The translations under genes were made by a program, and so were the position numbers. The notes beneath the pieces were generated by a model. The model searched no databases and had not been told where the DNA came from. It saw nothing but the letters and a program-made list of their open reading frames with translations. Below are positions 35,238 through 44,870 of a stretch of DNA of 64,000 nucleotides, in pieces (within the stretch, counting starts at the first letter, position 1; each line of letters starts with the position of its first letter). Source of the DNA: Bacillus sp. FJAT-25509. GTDB taxonomy: Bacteria; Bacillota; Bacilli; Bacillales; Bacillaceae_G. The stretch covers positions 27,871 to 91,870 of the forward strand of contig NZ_LJIZ01000037.1 in assembly GCF_001420605.1 (NCBI RefSeq), given 5' to 3'.

Positions 35238-36449
35238 ATGACAACTAATTCTCAAAAGATCATTGACCAAACAAATCAATATGGCGCAAATAACTATCAT
35301 CCACTTCCAGTAGTAATTTCTAAAGCTGAAGGTATTTGGGTTACAGACCCTGAGGGTAACAGATATTTAGATATGTTAAGCGCATATTCTTCTGTAAACC
35401 AAGGACATCGTCATCCAAAAATTATTCAAGCTTTAAAAGATCAAGCTGACAAAGTTACATTAACTTCTCGTGCTTTCTATAGTGAAAACATGGGTGAGTG
35501 GTTTGAAAAGGTAGCAAAAGTTACTAACAAAGATATGATTTTACCTATGAACACTGGTGCTGAAGCTGTTGAGACAGCTATTAAAGCTGCTAGAAGATGG
35601 GCTTATGATGTTAAGGGTGTAGAAGAAAACCAAGCAGAAATTATTGCTTGTGTTGGAAACTTCCACGGTCGTACGATGGCTGCAGTTTCTTTATCATCAG
35701 AAAAAGATTATCAACGTGGATTTGGACCATTCTTACCAGGAATTAAGTTAATTCCTTATGGCGATATTGAAGCATTAAAAGCTGCAATTACACCAAATAC
35801 TGCTGCATTCTTAATCGAACCAATCCAAGGTGAAGCTGGAATTAATATCCCTAGAGAAGGATTCTTACCTGAAGTAGCTGAAGTTTGTAAAAAAGAAAAC
35901 GTATTATTTATTGCAGATGAAATTCAAACAGGTTTATGTAGAACTGGTAAAACTTTTGCATGTGATTGGGATGGAGTAATTCCTGACATGTACATTTTAG
36001 GTAAAGCACTTGGTGGCGGAGTATTCCCAATTTCATGTGTTGCTGCAAATCGTTCAATCTTAGGCGTATTTGAGCCAGGTTCTCACGGATCTACATTTGG
36101 TGGAAATCCATTAGCTTGTGCAGTTTCTGTAGCTGCTCTAGAAGTTCTTGAAGAAGAGAAGTTAGCTGAGCGTTCTAATGAGCTTGGAAACTACTTTATG
36201 GAAAAATTAAAAGAAATCGACCATCCTCATATTAAAGAAGTTAGAGGACGTGGATTATTTATTGGTGTTGAACTTCATGTACCAGCACGTGTTTATTGTG
36301 AAGCATTAAAGAAACAAGGTTTATTATGTAAAGAAACACATGATACAGTAATTCGTTTTGCACCACCATTAATTATTTCAAAAGAAGATTTAGACTGGTC
36401 AATTCAACAAATTAACGAAGTATTTAGCCAATATAAAGCAACTGTATAA
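35238..36449 (+). CDS. rocD: Ornithine aminotransferase
   Basis: The 403-residue PLP enzyme transfers the delta-amino group of ornithine to 2-oxoglutarate, giving glutamate semialdehyde. [16 protein letters not shown] and [14 protein letters not shown] (Asp that contacts PLP), and [15 protein letters not shown] with the PLP-binding Lys, are the class III aminotransferase motifs. GGGGGAA precedes the ATG. First gene of a SigL/RocR transcription unit; rocG follows 14 bp later. Confidence 0.94.
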   Translation: MTTNSQKIIDQTNQYGANNYHPLPVVISKAEGIWVTDPEGNRYLDMLSAYSSVNQGHRHPKIIQALKDQADKVTLTSRAFYSENMGEWFEKVAKVTNKDMILPMNTGAEAVETAIKAARRWAYDVKGVEENQAEIIACVGNFHGRTMAAVSLSSEKDYQRGFGPFLPGIKLIPYGDIEALKAAITPNTAAFLIEPIQGEAGINIPREGFLPEVAEVCKKENVLFIADEIQTGLCRTGKTFACDWDGVIPDMYILGKALGGGVFPISCVAANRSILGVFEPGSHGSTFGGNPLACAVSVAALEVLEEEKLAERSNELGNYFMEKLKEIDHPHIKEVRGRGLFIGVELHVPARVYCEALKKQGLLCKETHDTVIRFAPPLIISKEDLDWSIQQINEVFSQYKATV

Positions 36450-36463
36450 ATGGAGCGATAAAA

Positions 36464-37750
36464 ATGACAACTACAATCCCACAAAATGAAGTACAAAACA
36501 AAATCAAAGAAGAAGGAAGAGAATTAATTGAGTCTACTCAAGAAGTAATCTCAGAAGCTCTTCATAAACTTGGTTATTCAAAAGAACTTTATGAGTTATT
36601 AAAAGAACCATTACGTTTTTTAACAGTTCAAATTCCGGTAAGAATGGATGATGGCTCAGTGAAAATTTTCACTGGCTATCGTTCACAACATAATGACGCT
36701 GTAGGTCCAACAAAGGGTGGAATTCGTTTCCATCCTGAGGTTAATGAGGATGAAGTAAAAGCTTTATCAATGTGGATGAGCTTAAAATGCGGTATCGTTG
36801 ATTTACCATACGGTGGGGGAAAAGGCGGTATCATTTGTGATCCAAGAAAAATGTCAATTTATGAGTTAGAGCGTTTAAGTAGAGGATATGTTCGTGCGAT
36901 TAGCCAAATCGTTGGACCAACAAAGGATATTCCTGCTCCAGACGTATACACTAACCCACAAATTATGGCTTGGATGATGGATGAATATAGTAGAATTCAA
37001 GAATTTGATTCTCCTGGATTTATAACTGGTAAACCTCTAGTATTAGGTGGATCAGAAGGGCGTGAAACAGCTACAGCTCAAGGTGTTACAATTTGTATCG
37101 AAGAGGCTGCTAAACGTAAGGGAATCGATTTAAAGGGTGCTAGTGTCATTGTTCAAGGATTTGGAAATGCGGGTAGCTTCTTAGCGAAGTTCATGGTAGA
37201 AGCAGGTGCAAAGGTAGTCGGTATTTCTGATGCACTTGGCGCATTATACGATCCAGACGGTTTAGATATTCATAGCTTACTAGAAAAAAGAGATAGCTTC
37301 GGAACAGTAACTAACTTATTTACTGATGTTATTTCGAATAAAGAATTACTTGAAAAACCTTGTGATATTTTAGTTCCAGCTGCAATTTCAAATCAAATTA
37401 CAATTGAAAATGCTCACAATATCCAAGCATCAATCGTAGTTGAAGCTGCAAATGGTCCTACTACTCTAGAAGCTACTAAAATATTAACAGAGCGCGGAAT
37501 TTTATTAGTTCCAGACGTACTAGCAAGTGCTGGTGGAGTTTCTGTTTCTTATTTTGAGTGGGTTCAAAATAACCAAGGTTACTACTGGTCTGATGAAGAA
37601 GTTGCTCAAAAACTTCGTGAAAAAATGGTACGTTCATTTGATAGTGTTTACCAAACTTCAGTTAATCGCAAAGTAAATATGAGATTAGCAGCATATATGG
37701 TTGGTATTCGTAAAATGGCGGAAGCATCTCGTTTCCGTGGATGGGTTTAA
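36464..37750 (+). CDS. rocG: NAD-type catabolic glutamate dehydrogenase
   Basis: The 428-residue enzyme deaminates glutamate to 2-oxoglutarate and ammonia. The substrate-site motif [14 protein letters not shown] and PYGGGKGGI with the catalytic Lys are intact, as is the nucleotide-binding GFGNAG. By sequence alone RocG and GudB are hard to separate. Being 14 bp behind rocD, under RocR/SigL control with a cre site, it is named rocG. It completes the arginine/ornithine-to-oxoglutarate route. In B. subtilis rocG is not adjacent to rocD, so the operon is a local arrangement. Confidence 0.88.
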   Translation: MTTTIPQNEVQNKIKEEGRELIESTQEVISEALHKLGYSKELYELLKEPLRFLTVQIPVRMDDGSVKIFTGYRSQHNDAVGPTKGGIRFHPEVNEDEVKALSMWMSLKCGIVDLPYGGGKGGIICDPRKMSIYELERLSRGYVRAISQIVGPTKDIPAPDVYTNPQIMAWMMDEYSRIQEFDSPGFITGKPLVLGGSEGRETATAQGVTICIEEAAKRKGIDLKGASVIVQGFGNAGSFLAKFMVEAGAKVVGISDALGALYDPDGLDIHSLLEKRDSFGTVTNLFTDVISNKELLEKPCDILVPAAISNQITIENAHNIQASIVVEAANGPTTLEATKILTERGILLVPDVLASAGGVSVSYFEWVQNNQGYYWSDEEVAQKLREKMVRSFDSVYQTSVNRKVNMRLAAYMVGIRKMAEASRFRGWV

Positions 37751-37763
37751 TAGACTAATAGGT

Positions 37764-37795
37764 TTGCTCCAGATGGAAATTTCATCTGGAGCACT
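37764..37795 (+). terminator. Hairpin after rocG, weak terminator
   Basis: GCTCCAGATG and CATCTGGAGC form a 10-bp stem but are followed by only a short mixed A/T stretch, so read-through into the permease is possible. Confidence 0.5.
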
Positions 37796-37805
37796 TATAT
37801 TTGTA

Positions 37806-37835
37806 TTGACAGATAATAAAATCTATTTTTATAAT
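37806..37835 (+). promoter_or_regulatory. Sigma-A promoter of the Roc-type permease
   Basis: TTGACA (37806-37811) and TATAAT (37830-37835) with an 18-bp spacer, about 180 bp before the start codon. Confidence 0.75.
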
Positions 37836-37876
37836 TAAGTATTATTCCAATACAATGATTTGTATACGTTTTCATT

Positions 37877-37891
37877 TATTATCTGAAAATT
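37877..37891. promoter_or_regulatory. CodY-box-like site
   Basis: TATTATCTGAAAATT matches 13 of 15 positions of AATTTTCWGAAAATT and lies about 35-50 bp downstream of the expected start site, where CodY would block elongation in amino-acid-rich conditions. Confidence 0.45.
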
Positions 37892-38016
37892 TAGTCTTAA
37901 AATATGTTTATTTAAAGCTCTTTGGTGTTCGTTATGGGATTCGGGGGAGTCTGCATTCTGTTATATCAGAATATTTTAACTTATACGCACAATTTACATC
38001 TAGAGGAGGGACTTTC

Positions 38017-39423
38017 ATGAAACAACAAGAACAGGGGTTAAAGAAAGAGCTTAAAAGCAGACACTTGTTCATGATTGCTCTTGGGGGAGTAATTGGGACA
38101 GGTTTGTTTATGGGATCAGGCTATACTATTAGTGAAGCTGGCCCAGGTGGAGCATTATTAGCCTACTTAGTAGGTGGAATCGTAATGTATTTAACAATGC
38201 TCTGTTTAGGAGAATTAGCAGTTAATTTACCAGATGCTGGTTCTTATCAAACTTATGCAACTAAATATATCTCACCAGCGTCAGGCTATGTAGTTGGATG
38301 GATGGCATGGTTAAACTGGTCGGTAACAATCGGTTTAGAGTTAATTACAGTGAGTATGTTAATGAAGAGATGGTTTCCAGATGTACCGACTTGGATCTGG
38401 TGTGTAGTATTTGGGGTAATATTATTCGCAATAAACGCACTTTCAACTAAGAGTTTTGCTGAAGTTGAATTTTGGTTTGCAAGTATTAAAGTAGTAACAA
38501 TTGTTTTATTTATTATTTTAGGTGGAGCAGTAATGTTTGGCATTGTGCCAGTAGAAGGGTCAAAAGCTCCAATGCTTTCAAACTTTACAGACCACGGTGG
38601 ACTTTTCCCAAAAGGCTTTTTAGCAATTTGCATAACAATGGTTGCAGTTAACTTCTCATTCCAGGGAAGTGAATTAGTTGGGATTGCAGCTGGTGAAAGT
38701 GAAGATCCAGCAAAAGCAGTACCTAAAGCAATTAATAACACTGTATGGCGAATTCTAGTATTCTTTATTTTATCAATATTTGTTTTAGCAGGCTTATTCC
38801 CTTGGGAGAAAGCTGGTTTAGTAGATAGTCCATTCGTAGTAGTATTTGATAACATCGGTATTCCATATGCGGCAGATATTATGAACTTTGTTATTATTAC
38901 AGCAGTTCTATCAGTTGCTAACTCAGGTTTATACGCAACATCTCGTATGATGTATTCAATGGCTCAAAAAGGAATGGTTAGTTCGAAATTAGGAAAACTA
39001 ACTAAAAGAGGTGTACCTTTAAACGCTTTAACTTTTAGTATGTTTTTTGGATGTTTATCTCTATTAAGTGGTATTTACGCAGAAGACACGGTTTATCTAT
39101 GGTTACTATCAATTGCAGGGTTTGGCTGTTTATTTGTTTGGGCAAGCATTGCATTATCAAATCTTTTAGGTAGAAAGAAATACCTTGCAGAAGGTGGAAA
39201 ATTAGAGGATTTAAAATACAAAACGCCTCTTTATCCAATCGTTCCAATCGTTGCTTTAGTTTTAAATGTGGCTGTAATTATTAGCCTTGCATTTATCCCA
39301 GACCAACGTATTGCATTGTACTGTGGAATTCCATTTATGATTGCATGTTTAATCTATTATCATTTCTCTGCTAAGCATAAGATTGAAAAACACGAGCAAG
39401 AAGTGAATAAAAAAGTAAGTTAA
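38017..39423 (+). CDS. Amino acid permease, RocE/RocC-type (APC family)
   Basis: About 468 residues with twelve membrane helices. LKSRHLFMIALGGVIGTGLF is the amino acid/polyamine permease signature on helix 1, and SFQGSELVGIAAGESEDPAKAVPKAI on helix 6 and after is the yeast-type AAP/RocE block. It probably imports arginine and/or ornithine to feed RocD. The Met at 38017 is chosen because GAGGAGGG lies 7 bp upstream; the longer frame from 37855 is unsupported. RocE and RocC cannot be distinguished here. Confidence 0.85.
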   Translation: MKQQEQGLKKELKSRHLFMIALGGVIGTGLFMGSGYTISEAGPGGALLAYLVGGIVMYLTMLCLGELAVNLPDAGSYQTYATKYISPASGYVVGWMAWLNWSVTIGLELITVSMLMKRWFPDVPTWIWCVVFGVILFAINALSTKSFAEVEFWFASIKVVTIVLFIILGGAVMFGIVPVEGSKAPMLSNFTDHGGLFPKGFLAICITMVAVNFSFQGSELVGIAAGESEDPAKAVPKAINNTVWRILVFFILSIFVLAGLFPWEKAGLVDSPFVVVFDNIGIPYAADIMNFVIITAVLSVANSGLYATSRMMYSMAQKGMVSSKLGKLTKRGVPLNALTFSMFFGCLSLLSGIYAEDTVYLWLLSIAGFGCLFVWASIALSNLLGRKKYLAEGGKLEDLKYKTPLYPIVPIVALVLNVAVIISLAFIPDQRIALYCGIPFMIACLIYYHFSAKHKIEKHEQEVNKKVS

Positions 39424-39458
39424 TAATTGTTTTGAGAATGTCTCAAAAATTTGTGGAA

Positions 39459-39490
39459 ACTCGCTAGTAAGTTATTACTAGCGAGTTTTT
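39459..39490 (+). terminator. Terminator after the permease, left copy flanking repeat copy 2
   Basis: ACTCGCTAGTAA and TTACTAGCGAGT are perfect 12-bp arms followed by TTTTT. The same hairpin recurs at 39712-39745 on the far side of the repeat. Confidence 0.9.
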
Positions 39491-39711
39491 ACGCTGTTGA
39501 AAAACTACCTTGTCAATTAATTATCAAATTTTCGTAATAGGAGTAGAGTGATGTTGATTTCCATTACGGGATGCTCGCTTTCCATGGGGCGAGATTCTTT
39601 AGCCTCCTCGGCAAGCCTGCGGGGTCTCAGCCTTCCCGCTAATCCCATAGGAGTCGAGCACCCTCCATTCCAATCAACTTATTTATCAAAAAGAAGTCTG
39701 CAATAAAACCT
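39491..39711. repeat. Structured intergenic repeat, copy 2 (~220 bp)
   Basis: Contains the same left end (ACGCTGTTGAAAAAC) and the same GC-rich folded core as copies 1 and 3, but lacks their ~260-bp A/T-rich tail. It stops right at a second copy of the permease terminator hairpin. Same orientation on the plus strand as the other two copies. Confidence 0.8.
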
Positions 39712-39745
39712 AACTCGCTAGTAATTTACTACTAGCGAGTTTTTT
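39712..39745 (+). terminator. Right copy of the permease terminator hairpin
   Basis: ACTCGCTAGTA and TACTAGCGAGT followed by TTTTTTG; nearly identical to the hairpin at 39459-39490, with only loop differences. Confidence 0.85.
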
Positions 39746-39809
39746 GTTTTCTTAAATTGTGTTTATGTTGTTAATCACGTTTTGCAAAAATTGAGGGAAG
39801 CTCACAACT

Positions 39810-40181
39810 TTATCAACAATGTCCACAGTTCGTTCATGCTTGTTAAGATTGAATCTACTTATTTCAGCCCACAGAAACAAACTTTATATCGTTCCCACAA
39901 ATTTTACGAGTAAAAATTACTGCTTTATTAACAAAGTTCACAATTTTATCAACAGTGTGCATATTTTTGTAAATATTTTTTTGATTTTGCAGGGGAGAGC
40001 GACTAGTTATCCACTGTTTTGGTGATCGTATTACTGTTTTTAAGTGATTCTGCATTAAATATCAACAAATGTTCGCAAGTTCTTGTTAATAACCTTTTTT
40101 AGAAAGGAATGGGGGAGTTACTTATCCACATTTTACTGTTATGGCTATATTTTCTTTAGAATCAGATATGGGTTATACACA
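39810..40181 (+). other. DnaA-box cluster in an intergenic region
   Basis: Using the consensus TTATNCACA, two perfect boxes occur at 40122-40130 and 40173-40181, and five with one mismatch or less at 39810-39818, 39925-39933, 39946-39954, 40007-40015, plus a weaker one at 40059-40067. All read on the plus strand. No gene lies here; a short open frame across it has no ribosome site. DnaA-box clusters away from oriC are known in B. subtilis, where they titrate DnaA or regulate neighbours. Confidence 0.65.
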
Positions 40182-40236
40182 TAAAAAAAGAACTGTCCCA
40201 AAAGTACATTGACTTAAGGGACAGCTACATTTTTAC
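40182..40236. terminator. Terminator of the oligopeptide operon
   Basis: CTGTCCC and GGGACAG arms, with an A-run on the left that is a T-run for the minus-strand operon. Confidence 0.75.
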
Positions 40237-40239
40237 AGC

Positions 40240-42018
40240 TTATTTATTTTTTTCAGACTCTTTACTTGTTACAGTGATGTCTTGTAAGTGACCTTGGAAG
40301 CCTTGACCAGCTGTTAAGTCGTAACCTTTAACACGCTTATTAACTCCATCTAAACCGAAGCGGAATAGGGTAGGGATAACTGGCACTTCGTCATTTACAA
40401 GCTCTTGCCATTTATCGTATACATCTTGACGGTATTTTTCATCAAATGCTTTTGCTGAAATACCTTCTTTTAATAGTTTATCATTGTCGTCATTTACCCA
40501 ACGAACGTAGTTGAATGGTGCATTTTTCGACCAAATTCCAGATGGGTCTGGATCAGAACCTGTTCCCCAAGCTGCTGCGAAAATATCGATTTTTGGATTA
40601 TCTTTTTCTACCATATCGTAGAATGAGTTGAACTCATGTAAACGTCCATCTAATAATTGAACATCTAAGCCAACTTCTTTCCAAGATTGTAAGTAGAATT
40701 GAGCTAATGGTTCAGCGATATCGCCACCACTCATAGAAGCGAAGTTGATTTTAAATGGTTTTCCATTTGGATCTTCACGTAAACCATCTCCAGTTACATC
40801 TTTGTAACCAGCATCGTCTAGTAATTTTTTAGCTTTTTCAGGATCATGAGTATATCCTTTTAATGCTTTATCAAAGTATTTAGGGAATGATGGTGGAATT
40901 ACAGAAGTTGCAGGCACTCGTAATCCTTTGTATAATTTTTCCCCAACTGCTTTATTATCAAGGGCATAAGCCATTGCTTGACGTACACGCTTATCTTTGA
41001 ATTTTGGATTATCCATTACGTTTACACCATTTTTCGCATCGTAATGGCCTAATTTAAATCCAATGTAAGAGTAAGCTAACTCAGTTTTACCGATTAATGA
41101 AATATTTTTTAATTTTTTAGCTTGATCATATTGGTCAGCTGAAACTGAAGCGATATCGATATCTCCGTTAGCTAGAGAAGATGTAGCAATAGTTGGGTTA
41201 ACAACTTTTAAAAGTACACCGTCAAGTTTTGGAGCACCGTTCCAGTAATCTTTATTCGCTTCAAACTCTACAGCTTCACCTGGAGTGATCTTTTTAATTT
41301 TAAATGGTCCAAAGCCGATAGGCGCTTTACGAATTTGATCTGATGATGCTAATTTATCAATTGGAACATTGCCTAAGTATTTTTTAGGTAGTGGGTTAGT
41401 CCATAAGCCAGTAAGTACAGATGGGTTAGCTTCTTTAAATGTAATTGAAATTGTTTTAGGATCAATTACTTTAACACCGGAAATATTTTTTGCCTTTCCG
41501 TTATGGTAATCTTCCATACCTTCAATCATAGACATTTGTGAGTCATAACGCACACCTGTATATTTTTGATTACCAATTACAAGATAAGCATATTCTAAAT
41601 CCTCTGCTGTAACTGGATCACCATTAGTCCAATTTACATTATCGCGAATTTTTAATGTGATTGTCTTTTTGTCGTCGCTTAATTTATATGTAGCAGCACC
41701 ATCTTGGTCATAAATATAGTTTTCATCTGTTGAAAGAAGTGCTTCATCAAAGAATTGAAGAACTTGAGAGTCTGGATCGCCTTCATAGAAAACTGTATTT
41801 AAGATACCTTCAAATGGCGTATCTGAAACTAAACCATATTTTAAAATGCCACCTGAAACTGATTTTTTGTTATTTGTTACTTTAATAGGAAAAGCAGCTT
41901 GATCGACTTGTTTAGTAGTAGTCGTAGTCTTCGTGTCGCCGCCTTTACATGCTGAAAGAATCATCATAGATACTGCCATTGCGCTTAATACTTTAGTAAA
42001 GCTTTTTGCATTTTTCAT
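40240..42018 (-). CDS. Oligopeptide ABC transporter substrate-binding lipoprotein (OppA/AppA-like)
   Basis: The 592-residue family 5 solute-binding protein has a lipobox (MMILSACKGG) and a Thr-rich linker. KLSDDKKTITLKIRDNVNWTNGDPVTAEDLEYAY is the classic SBP_bac_5 signature region. It captures peptides outside the membrane for the permease pair encoded upstream. Last gene of the five-gene operon, where it can be made in excess, with AAGGAGAG before the ATG and a terminator behind it. Confidence 0.92.
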   Translation of the reverse strand: MKNAKSFTKVLSAMAVSMMILSACKGGDTKTTTTTKQVDQAAFPIKVTNNKKSVSGGILKYGLVSDTPFEGILNTVFYEGDPDSQVLQFFDEALLSTDENYIYDQDGAATYKLSDDKKTITLKIRDNVNWTNGDPVTAEDLEYAYLVIGNQKYTGVRYDSQMSMIEGMEDYHNGKAKNISGVKVIDPKTISITFKEANPSVLTGLWTNPLPKKYLGNVPIDKLASSDQIRKAPIGFGPFKIKKITPGEAVEFEANKDYWNGAPKLDGVLLKVVNPTIATSSLANGDIDIASVSADQYDQAKKLKNISLIGKTELAYSYIGFKLGHYDAKNGVNVMDNPKFKDKRVRQAMAYALDNKAVGEKLYKGLRVPATSVIPPSFPKYFDKALKGYTHDPEKAKKLLDDAGYKDVTGDGLREDPNGKPFKINFASMSGGDIAEPLAQFYLQSWKEVGLDVQLLDGRLHEFNSFYDMVEKDNPKIDIFAAAWGTGSDPDPSGIWSKNAPFNYVRWVNDDNDKLLKEGISAKAFDEKYRQDVYDKWQELVNDEVPVIPTLFRFGLDGVNKRVKGYDLTAGQGFQGHLQDITVTSKESEKNK

Positions 42019-42042
42019 ATTTCCACTCTCCTTAATTTTTAA

Positions 42043-42948
42043 TTATCCTCTTCTTTGTCTAGCATCAGCTGCACGCTTTAGCGCTTCACCGATGAAATTT
42101 ATACTCAGCATGAGCACTAAAATCATGCACGATGCAGGTAACCATATCCACAGCTTATTTTGTAAAACATCAGGATTTGTTGCATAACTAACTAGTGTTC
42201 CTAAACTTGGTGTACTTTCTGGTAAACCAAATCCAAGGAAGGTTAGAGCAGACTCGATTCCAATATTTCCTGCTAGGTTTAAAGTGAATGCAACAATAAT
42301 TAATGAGCTTACATTTGGTAAAACATGCGAGATAATGATTTTCCAATTCGGCGTGCCAATTGCTTTAGCTGCTGCCACATAATCTAATTCGCTCTCTGAT
42401 AAAACTTTTGAACGAATTAACCTTGCTTTACCTGTCCATAAAAACAGGCTCATAATAAGGACAAAATTTATGATAGAGAATGTAGGTACAACTGTTACGA
42501 ATACAATAATTAACATTAATGTTGGTAAGGATAAGAAAAAGTCGATAATACGCATAACGACACTGTCTACCCAACCACCGAAATAACCAGCTATTAAACC
42601 TAATACTAGGCCCAGTAGATTTGTAATAATTGTGATAAAAAATCCAATTGTAAAAGAATTTTTAGTCCCAATTATTAGTTGTCCAAATATATCGCGTCCA
42701 CCATAGTCAGTACCTAACCAATGAGTAGAGGAAGGTGGCTGATAAATTGATAGAAAGTCGACTTTAACAATTTGATTTTGATCTAGAATAAGCGAAGTAC
42801 CATACACACCTAATATTATTAGGCCAAGCATGATAAGAGAACCTAAAGCTAATTTATCTCGTCTAAATTCTGTCCAAATGACACTAAATCCAGATGGGCT
42901 TTTTCGCTGTTCTTCAATATGAGTTTGATTTTCGATTTTTAATTCCAT
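42043..42948 (-). CDS. Oligopeptide ABC transporter permease (OppC-like)
   Basis: About 301 residues with six membrane helices and an N-terminal soluble stretch typical of OppC/DppC. The EAA loop AAKAIGTPNWKIIISHVLPN docks on the ATPases, and HWLGTDYGGRDIFGQLIIG is the OppC_N hallmark. The Met at 42948 is preferred to the GTG at 42957, which forms part of the AGGTG ribosome site. It pairs with the OppB-like permease 14 bp upstream. Confidence 0.92.
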   Translation of the reverse strand: MELKIENQTHIEEQRKSPSGFSVIWTEFRRDKLALGSLIMLGLIILGVYGTSLILDQNQIVKVDFLSIYQPPSSTHWLGTDYGGRDIFGQLIIGTKNSFTIGFFITIITNLLGLVLGLIAGYFGGWVDSVVMRIIDFFLSLPTLMLIIVFVTVVPTFSIINFVLIMSLFLWTGKARLIRSKVLSESELDYVAAAKAIGTPNWKIIISHVLPNVSSLIIVAFTLNLAGNIGIESALTFLGFGLPESTPSLGTLVSYATNPDVLQNKLWIWLPASCMILVLMLSINFIGEALKRAADARQRRG

Positions 42949-42962
42949 AAATTTCACCTACC

Positions 42963-43928
42963 CTATTCAATCCGTATACGTGGATCTACGATGCTTAGAA
43001 TGATATCTGAGATTAATGTGCCGAAAAGTGTTGCAAGACATGTCATTAAAACAAGTGCATTTACAACGGTAAAATCGCGTAACATTACGGATTTAACGAA
43101 CAGTTGCCCAATTCCAGGATATCCGAAAATTGACTCTAAAATTACTGAACCTGCTATTAGACCGGTAATCTCATAACCTAAAAATGCAGCGATTGGTAAG
43201 AATGAATTTCGTAAAATATGTCTAGAATAAACCTTTGCTTCGGGAACACCTTTCGATCTAGCTGTTCTTACAAAATCTTTTACTTTTGTATCAATAATCT
43301 CACTACGTAAATATTGGGAAATTCCAACAGTTGAAATAAGTGCACCCGATAAAGTTGGTAAAACAAGATGATCTAATTTGCTTACGTAATAAGCAAAAGT
43401 TCCATTAGCAATCTGAGGGTCTACGCTACCGCCCGTAGGAAAAAGATCAAAATAAAATCCAAAAACAAACAGCATAACAAGTGCAAAAATAAATACAGGG
43501 GTAGCAAAACCTAAATAGTTATACCCGGTTATCAGCTTATCCGCCCAGGTGTCGTTATAACGTCCACTAATAATACCAAGTGGAATTGCCAGTAAATAAG
43601 TCACAATAAACACGCAGAAGGCAAGTAATACAGTATTTCCAATACGGTCACCAATTACATCAACTACATTGATTTTGTGTGTATAGGAAACACCAAAATC
43701 TCCTTTTGCAACATTTTTAATCCAATGATAATACTGAACATATGCAGGATCATTTAAACCCATTTCTTCACGAATTTTTTCAATTTCCTGTGGATTAGCT
43801 TTTGGGTTAATCGATCGTCCAGTTAATGCATCACCTGGCATTGCTTTAGCGAGTGCAAAGATTACTATACTCAGGATTAGAAGCTGAGGAATCATAATGA
43901 GTATACGGCGAATGATAAATTTCAACAT
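42963..43928 (-). CDS. Oligopeptide ABC transporter permease (OppB-like)
   Basis: The 321-residue permease begins LKFIIRRILIMIPQLLILSI, the OppB/DppB N-terminal helix. The EAA loop TARSKGVPEAKVYSRHILRN and the GxxxxxSVILE stretch are present. With the OppC-like protein it forms the membrane channel. AAAGGAG precedes the ATG. Confidence 0.93.
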   Translation of the reverse strand: MLKFIIRRILIMIPQLLILSIVIFALAKAMPGDALTGRSINPKANPQEIEKIREEMGLNDPAYVQYYHWIKNVAKGDFGVSYTHKINVVDVIGDRIGNTVLLAFCVFIVTYLLAIPLGIISGRYNDTWADKLITGYNYLGFATPVFIFALVMLFVFGFYFDLFPTGGSVDPQIANGTFAYYVSKLDHLVLPTLSGALISTVGISQYLRSEIIDTKVKDFVRTARSKGVPEAKVYSRHILRNSFLPIAAFLGYEITGLIAGSVILESIFGYPGIGQLFVKSVMLRDFTVVNALVLMTCLATLFGTLISDIILSIVDPRIRIE

Positions 43929-43943
43929 ATTCGTTACTCCTTT

Positions 43944-44870
43944 CTAGGGTAATGCTACTCGATGAGTATCTGAGATTGGTTTTAAATCAAATGGTCGACC
44001 ATTTGCATCAAAGTAAGAAGAAGCATTTTGTTGATATTCTTGTCTAACTGCTTGTCTTTCTTTAATTTTTTCTTCTCGAACTTCTGGACGAATATCCGGT
44101 ATTGCTGCAATTAAGCGTTTAGTGTATATATGTTGTGGGTTGTTTAAAATATCTTCAGTAGTGCCTTCCTCAACAAGTCTCCCTCTATACATAACACCAA
44201 TTCGATCACATAAATGGCGAATAACGCCTAAGTCATGACCGATAAATAAATAAGTTAGCTTGAATTCTTCTTGTAAATCTTGTAAGAAGTTAAGTACTTG
44301 TGCTTGTACTGAAACATCCAAAGCAGAAACAGGTTCATCTGCAACAATTAACTTTGGTTGTAATGTTAAAGCTCTTGCAATCCCAATTCGTTGACGTTGC
44401 CCACCAGAAAATTCATGTGGATATTTATATAGTGATTCTGGAGATAATCCAACTTTATTAAGGTAGTAAAGTACTCTATCACGTTCTTCTTCAGCAGTTA
44501 AAGTTTCATAGTTTCTTAGAGGTTCTGCAACTAAATCAATAATTCTCTTTTTAGGATTTAAAGAAGAGTATGGGTCTTGAAATATCATTTGAATCTCTTG
44601 TCGAAATGCTCGCAATTGCTTTTTGCCTAGCGTTATTAAGTCATTGTCTAAAAACTGAATACTTCCATTTGTAGCCTTTGCTAGTTGAAGAATTGCCTTA
44701 CCTGCAGTAGATTTTCCACTACCTGATTCTCCAATTAGGCCATATGTTTCGCCTTCGTTAAGTTCAAATGAAATTCCATCAACAGCTCGAACATGATCTA
44801 CAACTGTTCGAAAAATACCACCGCGAATAGGGTAATGTACTTTTAAGTTATCAACCTTTAATAGAGACAT
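43944..44870 (-). CDS. Oligopeptide ABC transporter ATP-binding protein (OppF-like)
   Basis: The 308-residue ATPase has Walker A GESGSGKST, signature FSGGQRQRIGIARAL and Walker B LIVADEPVSALD. MIFQDPYSSLNPKKRI is the OppF/DppF hallmark after the Q-loop. Its start overlaps the end of the OppD-like gene by 20 bp, indicating coupled translation. It forms the ATPase heterodimer with the OppD-like protein. Confidence 0.93.
   Translation of the reverse strand: MSLLKVDNLKVHYPIRGGIFRTVVDHVRAVDGISFELNEGETYGLIGESGSGKSTAGKAILQLAKATNGSIQFLDNDLITLGKKQLRAFRQEIQMIFQDPYSSLNPKKRIIDLVAEPLRNYETLTAEEERDRVLYYLNKVGLSPESLYKYPHEFSGGQRQRIGIARALTLQPKLIVADEPVSALDVSVQAQVLNFLQDLQEEFKLTYLFIGHDLGVIRHLCDRIGVMYRGRLVEEGTTEDILNNPQHIYTKRLIAAIPDIRPEVREEKIKERQAVRQEYQQNASSYFDANGRPFDLKPISDTHRVALP

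Noticed and set aside
39819..40055. Short frames on both strands across the DnaA-box cluster
   Set aside because: No ribosome site; the open stretch follows from repeated TTATCAACA-like words.
39810..40181. Chromosomal replication origin
   Set aside because: DnaA boxes are present, but dnaA/dnaN/rpmH and a clear unwinding region are absent, so only a DnaA-box cluster is claimed.
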